A stretch of DNA of 64,000 nucleotides, taken from Pseudomonadales bacterium (GTDB lineage Bacteria; Pseudomonadota; Gammaproteobacteria; Pseudomonadales; Pseudohongiellaceae). Made by a program: the position numbers and the translations under genes. Shown piece by piece: positions 53,466-61,886 of this stretch (position 1 is its first letter; every line of letters starts with the position of its first letter). The stretch is from the NCBI GenBank assembly GCA_024234395.1, contig JACKOH010000001.1:825001-889000 (forward strand), given 5' to 3'. The notes under the pieces are model-generated. The model worked only from the letters and a program-made list of their open reading frames with translations, was not told the origin of the DNA and searched no databases.

Positions 53466-53542
53466 AGTTGGGAAAGAGTTCGAATAAGGGTCGAAAAAAG
53501 TTCGAAACTAGTTCGAAACAATTTCGAAAAGAGTTGAAAAGG
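53466..53542 (+). repeat. 11-nt tandem repeat, seven copies, between tRNA-Val and tRNA-Asp
   Basis: Seven 11-nt units run from 53466 to 53542 with consensus agttcgaaaaa. TCGAA recurs at 53480, 53491, 53502, 53513 and 53524, with a degenerate TTGAA at 53535 and TGGGA at 53469. The spacing is exact although the sequence has drifted. The TTCGAA core is a palindrome repeated about once per helical turn. The array ends 5 nt before tRNA-Asp. Confidence 0.9.
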
Positions 53543-53547
53543 TAAGC

Positions 53548-53624
53548 GGACCGGTAGTTCAGCTGGTTAGAATGCCGGCCTGTCACGCCGGAGGTCGCGG
53601 GTTCGAGTCCCGTCCGGTCCGCCA
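53548..53624 (+). tRNA. tRNA-Asp (anticodon GTC)
   Basis: 77 nt. Acceptor GGACCGG/CCGGTCC, anticodon loop CTGTCAC on stem CCGGC/GCCGG giving GTC, T-loop GTTCGAGTC, discriminator G, CCA encoded. GUN anticodons such as this carry queuosine at position 34, so it is a substrate of the Que pathway genes in this window. Confidence 0.97.
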
Positions 53625-53664
53625 CTTTTCACAAGCCCAGAGATCTTCAACACCCCCTTTCTAC

Positions 53665-54585
53665 ATGTTCGAGTCCCTGACGGCCGCTCCGGTGCTGGAA
53701 CCTGTTCAGGACCCGTTTCTCGACTCCTTTCAGGTCAGTCTCTCGATGCTGCGCCTGGATACCATCCACCCGCTGGTGAACGGCAACAAGTGGTTCAAAT
53801 TGCGACTCAATCTGCAGGCTGCGCAGCAGGCCGGCCAGCAGCTGCTGCTGAGTTTCGGAGGTGCCTATTCCAATCATCTGCGGGCCCTGGCCGCCGCCGC
53901 GCGACTGCATGGCCTGCAAAGTATCGGCATGGTGCGCGGGGAAATTCCCGAGCCGCTGAATCCGGTACTGGCCTTTGCCCGGGCCCAGGGGATGGCTCTG
54001 TACCCGGTCACTCGCGGAGACTACCGGCGTAAGCATGAACCGGACTTTCTGGATAGCCTCTCCAAGCGCTTCGGCAACTTTTATCTGATCCCCGAAGGCG
54101 GCAGCAACGAGGAGGGAGTGGCCGGCTGTGAGTCACTCGTCGGGCTGTTACCCGCCGACCTGGCAACTCCCGGTCAGGCGGGCGATGACCCTGCAACGAT
54201 TCTCGCGGTCGCCTGTGGTACCGGCGCCACGCTGGCGGGACTGGTGCGCGGCGTGAGGCGCCAGGGTTTGCCACTGCGGGTGCTCGGCATAGCGATCCTC
54301 AAGGGTGCCGGGTTCCTGGATCAGGCAGTAGCAGACTGGACCGGGACGACTCCGCACCAGGGTAACTGGCGTATCGCCAGGGATTACCACTTCGGCGGCT
54401 ATGCCCGCTACGACCAGGCGCTGCTGGATTTCATTGACGGATTCCGGCACCGGACCGGAATTCCTCTGGAACCGGTATACACGGGTAAATTACTGTTCGG
54501 ACTCTACGATCTGGTGCGACAGGGGGAAATCCGGCCCCGGAGCCGCCTTATCTGCCTTCACACGGGTGGGATTTACGAGGATTAA
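53665..54585 (+). CDS. PLP-dependent D-cysteine desulfhydrase / ACC deaminase family enzyme
   Basis: 306 residues from the ATG at 53665; the open frame upstream runs through tRNA-Asp and is not coding. The cofactor lysine is in HPLVNGNKWFKLRLN; QLLLSFGGAYSNHLRALAAA and IPEGGSNEEGVAGCESL are family blocks; ACGTGATLAGLVRG binds the phosphate. Family members deaminate ACC or degrade D-cysteine; the sequence does not settle which. No strong ribosome site, so it may be translated weakly or from a leader shared with the tRNAs. Confidence 0.88.
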   Translation: MFESLTAAPVLEPVQDPFLDSFQVSLSMLRLDTIHPLVNGNKWFKLRLNLQAAQQAGQQLLLSFGGAYSNHLRALAAAARLHGLQSIGMVRGEIPEPLNPVLAFARAQGMALYPVTRGDYRRKHEPDFLDSLSKRFGNFYLIPEGGSNEEGVAGCESLVGLLPADLATPGQAGDDPATILAVACGTGATLAGLVRGVRRQGLPLRVLGIAILKGAGFLDQAVADWTGTTPHQGNWRIARDYHFGGYARYDQALLDFIDGFRHRTGIPLEPVYTGKLLFGLYDLVRQGEIRPRSRLICLHTGGIYED

Positions 54586-54604
54586 ATATTTATAAAACAA
54601 TAAA

Positions 54605-54621
54605 TTAACTATTCTAGTTAA
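54605..54621. terminator. AT-rich hairpin between convergent genes
   Basis: TTAACTA/TAGTTAA, 7-bp stem with loop TTC, inside about 60 nt of nearly pure A/T (54582-54640), unlike the surrounding GC-rich DNA. It lies between the 3' ends of the desulfhydrase gene (plus) and the epimerase gene (minus), with A/T tracts on both sides, so it could terminate in either direction weakly. Confidence 0.4.
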
Positions 54622-54679
54622 ATTAATTTGTAAAAGCTGGCAGGTGAGCGCTCAGATCTGATCCATCCCCGACGGACAG

Positions 54680-55687
54680 CTATTGCGCGTAGTAGGAGCG
54701 GTACCAGTCGACGAAGGCGGCGATCCCCACATCGATGGTGGTCGAGGGTCGGTAGTCCATGTCATTGACCAGGTCGCTGACATCGGCATAGGTGGCGGGC
54801 ACGTCACCGGGCTGCAATGGCAACAGGTTCTTGACGGCGGTCCGACCCAGGCACTTTTCCAGGGTTTCAATGTAATCCATCAGTCGCACCGGGTTATTGC
54901 TGCCAATATTGTAAACCCGGTAGGGGGCTGCGCCGGTGCCGGGGTCGGGATTCTCACCCGACCAGTCGGGGTTGGCTGTGGCGACCCGGTCCAGGGTTCT
55001 TATCACTCCCTCGACGATGTCATCGATGTAGGTGAAGTCCCGGAGGTGGTCGCCGTGATTGAATACGTCGATCGGTTTGCCGGCCAGGATATTGCGGGTG
55101 AACAGGAACAGCGCCATGTCAGGGCGGCCCCAGGGGCCGTACACGGTAAAAAAGCGTAATCCCGTGGTGGGCAGGTTGAACAGATGACTGTAGGTGTGGG
55201 CCATCAGTTCATTGGCTTTCTTGCTGGCGGCGTAGAGGCTGACCGGGTGGTCCACGTTGTCATGCACAGAGAATGGCATGCTGGTATTGGCGCCGTATAC
55301 CGAGCTGCTGGAGGCGTAAACCAGGTGTTCAACGGCATTGTGGCGACAGCCTTCGAGGATATTTACAAAGCCTGCCAGGTTGGCGCTGACGTAAGCCTGG
55401 GGATGGGTCAGTGAATAACGCACCCCGGCCTGGGCAGCCAGGTTGATTACCCGCTGTGGCTGCTCCCGTTTAAAAAGCGACCGGATACCTTCGTCATCCT
55501 CAAGATCAAGTCGTACATCGGTGAAAGCGTTATGATCAGTCAATTGGGCGAGCCGGTCACGCTTCAGCTGCACGTCGTAGTAGTCGTTGAGGCTGTCGAC
55601 TCCGACAATCTCGTCACCGCGTTGCAACAGTCGGAGCGCAAGGGCGTGGCCGATGAAGCCCGCTGTTCCGGTGACCAGTATTTTCAT
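54680..55687 (-). CDS. NAD-dependent nucleotide-sugar epimerase, UDP-glucuronate 4-epimerase type
   Basis: 335 residues from the ATG at 55687. Extended SDR: NAD loop VTGTAGFIGHALALRL, catalytic YAASKKANE (Tyr-x3-Lys) and serines in ASSSSVYG. The LNDYYDVQLKRDRLAQL segment and RFFTVYGPWGRPDMALFLFT are characteristic of the UDP-glucuronate/UDP-galacturonate epimerases (CapI/LspL type). It supplies sugars for capsule, LPS or exopolysaccharide, but no glycosyltransferase genes are in the window. Lone gene; divergent from nadK. Confidence 0.9.
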   Translation of the reverse strand: MKILVTGTAGFIGHALALRLLQRGDEIVGVDSLNDYYDVQLKRDRLAQLTDHNAFTDVRLDLEDDEGIRSLFKREQPQRVINLAAQAGVRYSLTHPQAYVSANLAGFVNILEGCRHNAVEHLVYASSSSVYGANTSMPFSVHDNVDHPVSLYAASKKANELMAHTYSHLFNLPTTGLRFFTVYGPWGRPDMALFLFTRNILAGKPIDVFNHGDHLRDFTYIDDIVEGVIRTLDRVATANPDWSGENPDPGTGAAPYRVYNIGSNNPVRLMDYIETLEKCLGRTAVKNLLPLQPGDVPATYADVSDLVNDMDYRPSTTIDVGIAAFVDWYRSYYAQ

Positions 55688-55890
55688 TGTTCGGTATCTC
55701 CTGTCAGCGCCGGCTGCCGGCCCGGATTTCAAAAGCCGGCATGATAACCTATTCACGACCAGGTGCGCTGTGTGTCAGGTCTCGCCCGGGTATTTTTTGG
55801 AATTACCTTGCTATCGGCAGCCGCCAGTCGATAAATAGTGGCAGGTTTGCCGTGCTATACTGCCGCCAGGCGGAGAGGAATAGTCGGGAT

Positions 55891-56781
55891 ATGTCTCAAT
55901 TCAAGAAAATTGGCCTGATTGGGCGCCCGGGACACGCAGGTGTGGTCGATTCCCTGCACCGGTTACTGACGTTTCTCAAGTCCCGGGACGTGGATATCAT
56001 CCTTGATGATGGTACCGGAAAGCTGGTGCCCGACCATGGCCAGCAGGTAGCCAGCCGCGAATCCCTGTCCCGGCTGTGTGACCTGGTGGTGGTAGTGGGT
56101 GGCGATGGCAGCATGTTGAATGCCGCCCAGAGTATCGCTTCTGAAAATGTCCCGGTCATCGGCATCAACCGCGGCCGGCTGGGATTCCTTACCGATGTCC
56201 TGCCGGAGGAAATTGAGCTGCGGCTGTCGCAGGTCCTGGCCGGTGAGTATTCCGTCGAATCCCGGTCATTGCTGCAGCTGGAACTTCTGCAGGACGGTGA
56301 ACGGCGACATCTGGGTTGTGCCCTCAATGACGTGGTGCTGCATCCGGGTAAAGCTGCTCAGATGATTGAATTCGAATTGTTTGTCGATGACCGTTTCGTC
56401 TACAGCCAGGAATCGGATGGCCTGATTGTCGCCACGCCCACCGGTTCCACCGCCTACGCCATGTCGGCCGGCGGTCCGATCATGCACCCGGCACTGAATG
56501 CCATTGCCCTGGTGCCGATCTGTCCACATTCCCTGAGCAGTCGCCCGATTGTCGTAGGTGGCGATTGTGAAATCAGGCTGGTGATCGGTGAGAAGGATTC
56601 CATCCTTCCCCAGGTCAGTTGTGATGGCGAAGTCAAATTTTCGGCCCAGGCCGGGGATCAGCTTATCGTCAGGAAGAAAGCCAAGTCATTGCGCCTGATA
56701 CATCCACCGGATCACAGTTTTTACGAGGCATATCGCAGCAAGCTGGGGTGGGGCAGCAGGCTGGAACGCAAGGATGATTAG
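55891..56781 (+). CDS. nadK: NAD kinase
   Basis: 296 residues from the ATG at 55891 (GGAGAGG about 16 nt upstream; start chosen because FKKIGLIGRPGH aligns with NadK starts). The active site GGDGS is in LVVVVGGDGSMLNAAQSI; INRGRLGFLTDV, ESDGLIVATPTGSTAYAMSAGGP and HSLSSRPIV are the other family blocks. Makes NADP from NAD and ATP. The glpG start overlaps its end by 8 nt. Confidence 0.96.
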   Translation: MSQFKKIGLIGRPGHAGVVDSLHRLLTFLKSRDVDIILDDGTGKLVPDHGQQVASRESLSRLCDLVVVVGGDGSMLNAAQSIASENVPVIGINRGRLGFLTDVLPEEIELRLSQVLAGEYSVESRSLLQLELLQDGERRHLGCALNDVVLHPGKAAQMIEFELFVDDRFVYSQESDGLIVATPTGSTAYAMSAGGPIMHPALNAIALVPICPHSLSSRPIVVGGDCEIRLVIGEKDSILPQVSCDGEVKFSAQAGDQLIVRKKAKSLRLIHPPDHSFYEAYRSKLGWGSRLERKDD

Positions 56782-57634
56782 AGTCCTCGAAGTCGATATC
56801 GATAAAAACCTCCGCGACGTCAGCCGCTATCTCTGGCAGCAGGGGGTGCAACACCGGATCATCGAAGAGTCGGGTAAGCAGGTTGTTCTGGTGCGCGATG
56901 AACACCAGGCCGCCGCGGTTCGGGAACTGGTGCAGCAGTACCTGGACGGCCGGGTAAAGATTGCAGCGCCGACCCCGATTTCCGCCAGCCAGACACAGCG
57001 GCCCATTGAGAGCACCTGGCTGTACCGGATTCTACACGTAGTAATTCGTGCCCCGGTCTGCTCCCTGCTGACGGCTGTCAGTGTGCTGGTGGCACTGGTG
57101 ACCCAACTGGGCGCGCGGGTCGACCGGATGGACTATCTGTTCTATCCGTCACTGCCAACGCAAAACCTGTTCAGCCTGCTGGGAGCGATAAACAGTCCCC
57201 AGGAACTGCTGCAGACACTGACGCCGATTTTCCTCCATTTCGGCAGCCTGCATATTGTTTTTAACCTGCTCTGGCTGTGGTACTTTGGCCTGCAGCTGGA
57301 AAAAATTCAGTCCAGCTGGCTGATCCTCCTGGTGGTTCTGCTTACTGCCTTCGCCGGTAATACCGCGCAGTATCTGCACGGTGGTGCCGCCAACTTCGGC
57401 GGTCTGTCCGGAGTGGTCTACGGACTGGTGGGGTATGCCTGGGTATTACACCATTTTGTTCCGAGTAAGCGGCTCAAGGTAAACGAATCGCTGTTCCTGG
57501 TTTTCCTGGTCGCCCTGGTGCTGATGGAAGTCTTTGCGGGAAGCTGGATCGCATCGGCTGCCCACGTGGGTGGACTGATTGCCGGGCTGTTCTGTGGCGG
57601 CTGTGTACTCCTTGCCAGCCGCAAGATTTCCTGA
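56774..57634 (+). CDS. glpG: rhomboid intramembrane serine protease GlpG
   Basis: 286 residues. A cytoplasmic N-terminal domain (about 85 residues) precedes six membrane helices. The catalytic serine is in GGLSGVVYGLVGY and the catalytic His in ASAAHVGGLIAG; HIVFNLLWLWYFG has the conserved HxxxN oxyanion residues. Cleaves membrane proteins within the bilayer. The ATG overlaps the nadK stop region. Confidence 0.94.
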   Translation: MIRVLEVDIDKNLRDVSRYLWQQGVQHRIIEESGKQVVLVRDEHQAAAVRELVQQYLDGRVKIAAPTPISASQTQRPIESTWLYRILHVVIRAPVCSLLTAVSVLVALVTQLGARVDRMDYLFYPSLPTQNLFSLLGAINSPQELLQTLTPIFLHFGSLHIVFNLLWLWYFGLQLEKIQSSWLILLVVLLTAFAGNTAQYLHGGAANFGGLSGVVYGLVGYAWVLHHFVPSKRLKVNESLFLVFLVALVLMEVFAGSWIASAAHVGGLIAGLFCGGCVLLASRKIS

Positions 57635-57840
57635 GCGTCCGGGGTTGGTGGCCGGAGTAACAGGGTACGGAGCAGGGGACAACTTCCGATTCCAGCGCGG
57701 TCATCAGCCTGGAGAGTCTAAAGGGGCAGGTTGGTAAACGGTAACGACTTGCCGGATAACCTGAGAAATTTCTTGCACACTTCGCATGATGCATTAGTGA
57801 ATCAAAGACTTAAATACATAAAGATATAAAAGGTACAGAC

Positions 57841-58143
57841 ATGCTGGATAGAAAGCCGGACAGCCTCGCGGCCCTGCTGGAGGGCATTACTCCGGAGATA
57901 TATACCCGACTGAAAAATGCCGTGGAAATCGGCAAGTGGGATAATGGGCAGGTGCTGAGCAGGCAACAGGTGGAGTATTGCCTGCAGGCTCTGATTGCTT
58001 ATGAACACCGTAATGTACCGGTCGATCAGCGAACCGGTTTCATCGATCCCGGCACCCTGTCGGGGAGTGCCTGCAGCAGCAACCCGGCCACTATCGCGTC
58101 GGATCGTAATCCCGCACCGAAAGGGGAAACTAATGATTCCTGA
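57841..58143 (+). CDS. YeaC/DUF1315 family protein
   Basis: 100 residues. The first 60 match the DUF1315 pattern: LLEGITPEIYTRLKNAVEIGKWDNGQVLSRQQVEYCLQALIAYEHRN. The C-terminal part is low-complexity. Unknown function. In Pseudomonas it neighbours the rhomboid and DUF2797 genes as here. The sequence just before the ATG is AT-rich (57790-57840). Confidence 0.85.
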   Translation: MLDRKPDSLAALLEGITPEIYTRLKNAVEIGKWDNGQVLSRQQVEYCLQALIAYEHRNVPVDQRTGFIDPGTLSGSACSSNPATIASDRNPAPKGETNDS

Positions 58144-58194
58144 CGTACCTGTTCGGCCAGTTGCTGAAAGCAGCAGAAAATGGGGAGACGGGCA

Positions 58195-59025
58195 ATGCAT
58201 TCGGTAGCCAGCGGGACATTGAGAAAAATGCTCAGCCGCCTGGAGGACCCGGTTGCCTACCGGTTCCGGCTGGGTGACGAGGAGGTGCCGGTCAATCCGC
58301 TGCTGGGCCAGACCGTGGCCCTGTCGTTCAACGGTGAAATACACTGTGTTTATTGTGGCAGGGAAACCAAGAAGAGTTTTAACCAGGGCTATTGTTATCC
58401 CTGCTTCCAGAAACTGGCCCGCTGCGATTCGTGCATCATCCATCCGGAGAAGTGTCATTTCGATCAGGGTACCTGCCGGGAACCGGACTGGGGCGAAAAG
58501 TTCTGCATGCAGGACCACATTATCTACCTGGCCAATTCCTCCTCCATCAAGGTGGGTATAACCCGGGCCACCCAGGTACCCACCCGCTGGATCGACCAGG
58601 GTGCTATCCAGGCGCTGCCCATCATCCGGGTCCGCAGCAGATTGCAGTCGGGCATGCTTGAAGTGATGTTCAAGCAGCACATCACCGACAAGACCAACTG
58701 GCGCAGTATGTTGCAGTCAGACGGTGAACTGCTGGATCTGGAGGCAGAGCGGCAAAGGTTGCTTGATGTCTGTAAGGAAGAAATTGAAGAAATGCGGGAT
58801 CGATTCGGTTTTTTCGGGATCAGTATTCTCAACGGTGTCGACACTCTTACGATCAGATACCCGGTGCGCGAAGTGCCTGACAAAATCCCCTCATTCAATT
58901 TCGACAAGGATGCCCTCGTGGAAGGCACGTTGTTGGGCATCAAAGGGCAATACCTGATTTTTGACACCGGGGTTATTAATTTACGAAGGTTTGGCGGCTA
59001 CGGTATCGAGCTGCGTGTTCAGTGA
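58195..59025 (+). CDS. DUF2797 family zinc-binding protein
   Basis: 276 residues from the ATG at 58195, with GGGGAGACGGG about 8 nt upstream; an ATG five codons earlier lies in that ribosome site and is less likely. A four-cysteine zinc ribbon (HCVYCGRETKKSFNQGYCYPCF) is followed by CDSCIIHPEKC and the block IIYLANSSSIKVGITRATQV, which resembles a GIY-YIG nuclease start. The family has no proven function. Upstream of pepN, as in Pseudomonas. Confidence 0.88.
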   Translation: MHSVASGTLRKMLSRLEDPVAYRFRLGDEEVPVNPLLGQTVALSFNGEIHCVYCGRETKKSFNQGYCYPCFQKLARCDSCIIHPEKCHFDQGTCREPDWGEKFCMQDHIIYLANSSSIKVGITRATQVPTRWIDQGAIQALPIIRVRSRLQSGMLEVMFKQHITDKTNWRSMLQSDGELLDLEAERQRLLDVCKEEIEEMRDRFGFFGISILNGVDTLTIRYPVREVPDKIPSFNFDKDALVEGTLLGIKGQYLIFDTGVINLRRFGGYGIELRVQ

Positions 59026-59028
59026 GGG

Positions 59029-59050
59029 AGCGTTGGCCAGAGCCAACGCT
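59029..59050 (+). terminator. hairpin after DUF2797 gene
   Basis: AGCGTTGGC/GCCAACGCT, 9-bp perfect stem with loop CAGA, starting 3 nt after the DUF2797 stop. There is no U run, so termination is uncertain; it could stabilise the upstream mRNA. Confidence 0.5.
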
Positions 59051-59099
59051 ATCCAATCAATGCCGGATTTCCCGGTATCTATAATTCAGTGGAGTTGAA

Positions 59100-61802
59100 A
59101 TGAGAGATTCCCAGGCAAGAACCATCTATCTGAAAGATTATCGACCGCCGGCATTCCTGGTGGAAAAGACCGATTTGCGCTTCGAGCTGTTTGAAGAGCA
59201 TACGCTGGTTTATGCGACTCTGACTCTGCGGCGCAATACCGGCGAGGTGAGTGATTCGCAGGAAGAGGCACTGGTCCTGCAGGGGCAGCATCTGGTGCTT
59301 GAGAGTCTGCAGTTGAACGGGCGTTTACTGGAAGACACCGAGTACCTGGTGGACTCCGAGTCGCTGACCATTCCGGGGGTAAAGGAACAACTGGGGGGAA
59401 CCTGGTCCGAATTCACACTCACCTGCCGGACCCGGATCGAGCCGCAGAACAATACCGCCCTGGAGGGACTGTACCGGTCCGGCGACATGTTCTGCACCCA
59501 GTGTGAAGCGGAGGGTTTCCGCCGTATCACCTATTACCTTGATCGTCCTGACGTGATGAGTGTGTTTACCACCACCATCGTAGCAGACCGTGGTCAGTAT
59601 CCGGTACTGCTGTCCAACGGCAACCCAGTGGACAGCGGCGTTGAAGAAGGCAACGAAGCACGACACTGGGTGACCTGGCACGATCCATTCAGAAAACCCT
59701 GTTACCTGTTTGCACTGGTGGCCGGACGACTGGAGTCGATCGATGACACGTTTGTGACGGCCAGCGGTCGGGAGATTCAATTACGTATTTTCGTCGAGAC
59801 CAAGGACCTGGACAAATGCGACCACGCCATGTGCTCGCTGAAGAACGCCATGCGCTGGGACGAGGAAGTCTACGGTCGGGAGTACGACCTTGATATCTTC
59901 ATGATCGTAGCTGTCGACGCCTTCAACATGGGGGCCATGGAAAACAAAGGGCTCAATATTTTCAATACCTCCTGTGTGCTCGCCAATCCGGCCACTACCA
60001 CGGACGCGGCATTCCAGCGGGTCGAGGGCGTGGTGGCGCACGAGTATTTTCATAACTGGTCAGGCAACCGGGTCACCTGCCGTGACTGGTTTCAGTTAAG
60101 CCTCAAGGAGGGATTTACGGTATTCCGCGATTCGGAATTCTCAGCCGACATGGGCTCGCGTACGGTTAAACGCATCGAGGATGTCACCCTGCTCAGGACC
60201 GCCCAGTTCGCCGAGGATGCCGGTCCCATGGCGCATCCGGTGAGACCTGACTCCTATATGGAGATTTCCAATTTCTACACCCTTACCGTCTATGAAAAAG
60301 GTGCGGAAGTGGTCAGAATGATCAGTCAGATTCTGGGTGCGGAGAAATTTCGCCAGGGCACGGATCTGTACTTTGAGCGTCACGACGGCCAGGCGGTGAC
60401 TACCGAGGATTTTGTCCTCGCCATGGAGGATGCCAGCGGTGTGGATCTGAGCCAGTTCCGCAACTGGTATATCCAGGCCGGTACACCGGTGCTGACAGTC
60501 ACGTCCCGCTATGATGCCGCAGAAAATCGTTTTTTCCTTACCGTCAAACAAAGCTGTCCCGCCACTCCGGGCCAGGAAGAGAAAAAGCCGTTCCATATCC
60601 CATTGCGTATGGGGCTGCTGAATTCCCGCGGTGAAGAAATTCCCCTGCGACTTGAGGGCGACACTGCCGGCCCGGCAGCACTTGACCGCGTGATCCATGT
60701 TACCCGAAGCGAGGAAACCTTCTGTTTTGAAGGTGTCGAGGAGGAACCGGTACCCTCACTGCTGAGAGAATTCAGCGCCCCGGTTCGGCTGCGTTATGAC
60801 TATTCGCTGGAACATCTATACTTCCTTATGGTCCACGACAGTGACGGTTTCAACCGCTGGAATGCCTCGCAACAGCTTGCCGTTCGCATCATCCAGGAGC
60901 TGGTTGCCGGGGCTGCTGAACTGACGTCGGACAACTTTCCACAGATTCTGGAGCGAGCCTTCAGCGGCGTACTGGAAGCCACGTTGGCGGACCCAATGCT
61001 GGACAAGGCCATGGTGGCGCAGTTGTTGAGCCTGCCCTCGGAAAGCTACCTGATTGAACTGGCACAACCTGCCCAGGTGGATGCCATCCATCGGGTGCGC
61101 GAGTTTCTCTGCGACTCGCTGGCTGCGCGCCTGGAGCAGCAGTTTCAACAGGTTTACAACGCGAATCAGGAAAGCGGTGACTTTTCAGTGGAAGCGGAGG
61201 CCGTGGCGCGACGTTCGCTGAAGAACCTGGCCCTTGGCTATCTGATGCGGACCGGGAAGCCGTCTGCCATCGAGGCCTGTCAGCGTCAGTTCCGGGAAGC
61301 CAGCAACATGACTGACCAGCATGCCGGGCTGCGGTTACTGGTCCACTCGTCACACACCGATGCGCGGCTGCGCACGGAAGCCCTGCAACAGTTTTACCAG
61401 CAGTGGTCTCATGAGCCGCTGGTCATGGATCAGTGGTTCACCATCCAGGCCACCAGTCCGGCAGCGGATAATCTGGCCACTGTGGAGGCGCTGCTCAGCC
61501 ATGAAAAGTTCAATATCCGCAATCCCAACAAGGTGCGTTCGGTTATCGGCGCTTTTTGTGGAGCCAACCATGTGAATTTCCATCGCCGTGATGGCAGTGG
61601 CTATCGGTTCCTGGCTGACCAGGTGTTGATCCTGGACAAGCTGAATCCGCAGATTGCATCAAGGCTGTTGACGCCGCTGACCCGCTGGAAAAAGTTCGAT
61701 TCCGCCCGGCAGGAACAGATGAAGGAGCAGTTGCAGAGGATCAAGGCCCGGTCCGACCTGTCCCGGGATGTTTTCGAAGTGGTTGAGAAAAGCACCGCCT
61801 GA
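59100..61802 (+). CDS. pepN: aminopeptidase N (M1 family)
   Basis: 900 residues. Zinc aminopeptidase of broad specificity, cytoplasmic. The substrate N-terminus site is GAMENKGLNIF and the zinc site is HEYFHNWSGNRVT with the third Glu about 18 residues later (SLKEGFTVFRD). E. coli PepN-type C-terminal helical domain. GGAG precedes the ATG by 5 nt. Confidence 0.97.
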   Translation: MRDSQARTIYLKDYRPPAFLVEKTDLRFELFEEHTLVYATLTLRRNTGEVSDSQEEALVLQGQHLVLESLQLNGRLLEDTEYLVDSESLTIPGVKEQLGGTWSEFTLTCRTRIEPQNNTALEGLYRSGDMFCTQCEAEGFRRITYYLDRPDVMSVFTTTIVADRGQYPVLLSNGNPVDSGVEEGNEARHWVTWHDPFRKPCYLFALVAGRLESIDDTFVTASGREIQLRIFVETKDLDKCDHAMCSLKNAMRWDEEVYGREYDLDIFMIVAVDAFNMGAMENKGLNIFNTSCVLANPATTTDAAFQRVEGVVAHEYFHNWSGNRVTCRDWFQLSLKEGFTVFRDSEFSADMGSRTVKRIEDVTLLRTAQFAEDAGPMAHPVRPDSYMEISNFYTLTVYEKGAEVVRMISQILGAEKFRQGTDLYFERHDGQAVTTEDFVLAMEDASGVDLSQFRNWYIQAGTPVLTVTSRYDAAENRFFLTVKQSCPATPGQEEKKPFHIPLRMGLLNSRGEEIPLRLEGDTAGPAALDRVIHVTRSEETFCFEGVEEEPVPSLLREFSAPVRLRYDYSLEHLYFLMVHDSDGFNRWNASQQLAVRIIQELVAGAAELTSDNFPQILERAFSGVLEATLADPMLDKAMVAQLLSLPSESYLIELAQPAQVDAIHRVREFLCDSLAARLEQQFQQVYNANQESGDFSVEAEAVARRSLKNLALGYLMRTGKPSAIEACQRQFREASNMTDQHAGLRLLVHSSHTDARLRTEALQQFYQQWSHEPLVMDQWFTIQATSPAADNLATVEALLSHEKFNIRNPNKVRSVIGAFCGANHVNFHRRDGSGYRFLADQVLILDKLNPQIASRLLTPLTRWKKFDSARQEQMKEQLQRIKARSDLSRDVFEVVEKSTA

Positions 61803-61852
61803 GTTCGGGTGGCTGGCGGGAAGGCAGATCCTTTATCCTGAAAAACTACCAG

Positions 61853-61880
61853 CCGGGGCAGATCGCGAGATCTGCCCCGG
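61853..61880 (-). terminator. terminator of acnB
   Basis: CCGGGGCAGATC/GATCTGCCCCGG, 12-bp perfect stem with loop GCGA, 7 nt past the acnB stop. On the minus strand it is followed by CTGGTAGTTTTTC, a short U tract a few bases later. It lies between the convergent pepN and acnB genes and probably serves both. Confidence 0.75.
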
Positions 61881-61886
61881 TCGCTA

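Noticed and set aside
53389..53542. CRISPR array
   Set aside because: Units are 11-12 nt, directly adjacent with no spacers, and no cas genes are present.
53466..53542. Iteron-type replication origin
   Set aside because: No replication initiator, DnaA-box cluster or partition gene nearby; the location in a tRNA spacer within core genes argues against an origin.
53348..53545. Short open frame spanning tRNA-Val and the 11-nt repeats
   Set aside because: It starts inside the tRNA and its KKFETSSKQFRKELKR-type end comes only from the repeat; no ribosome site.
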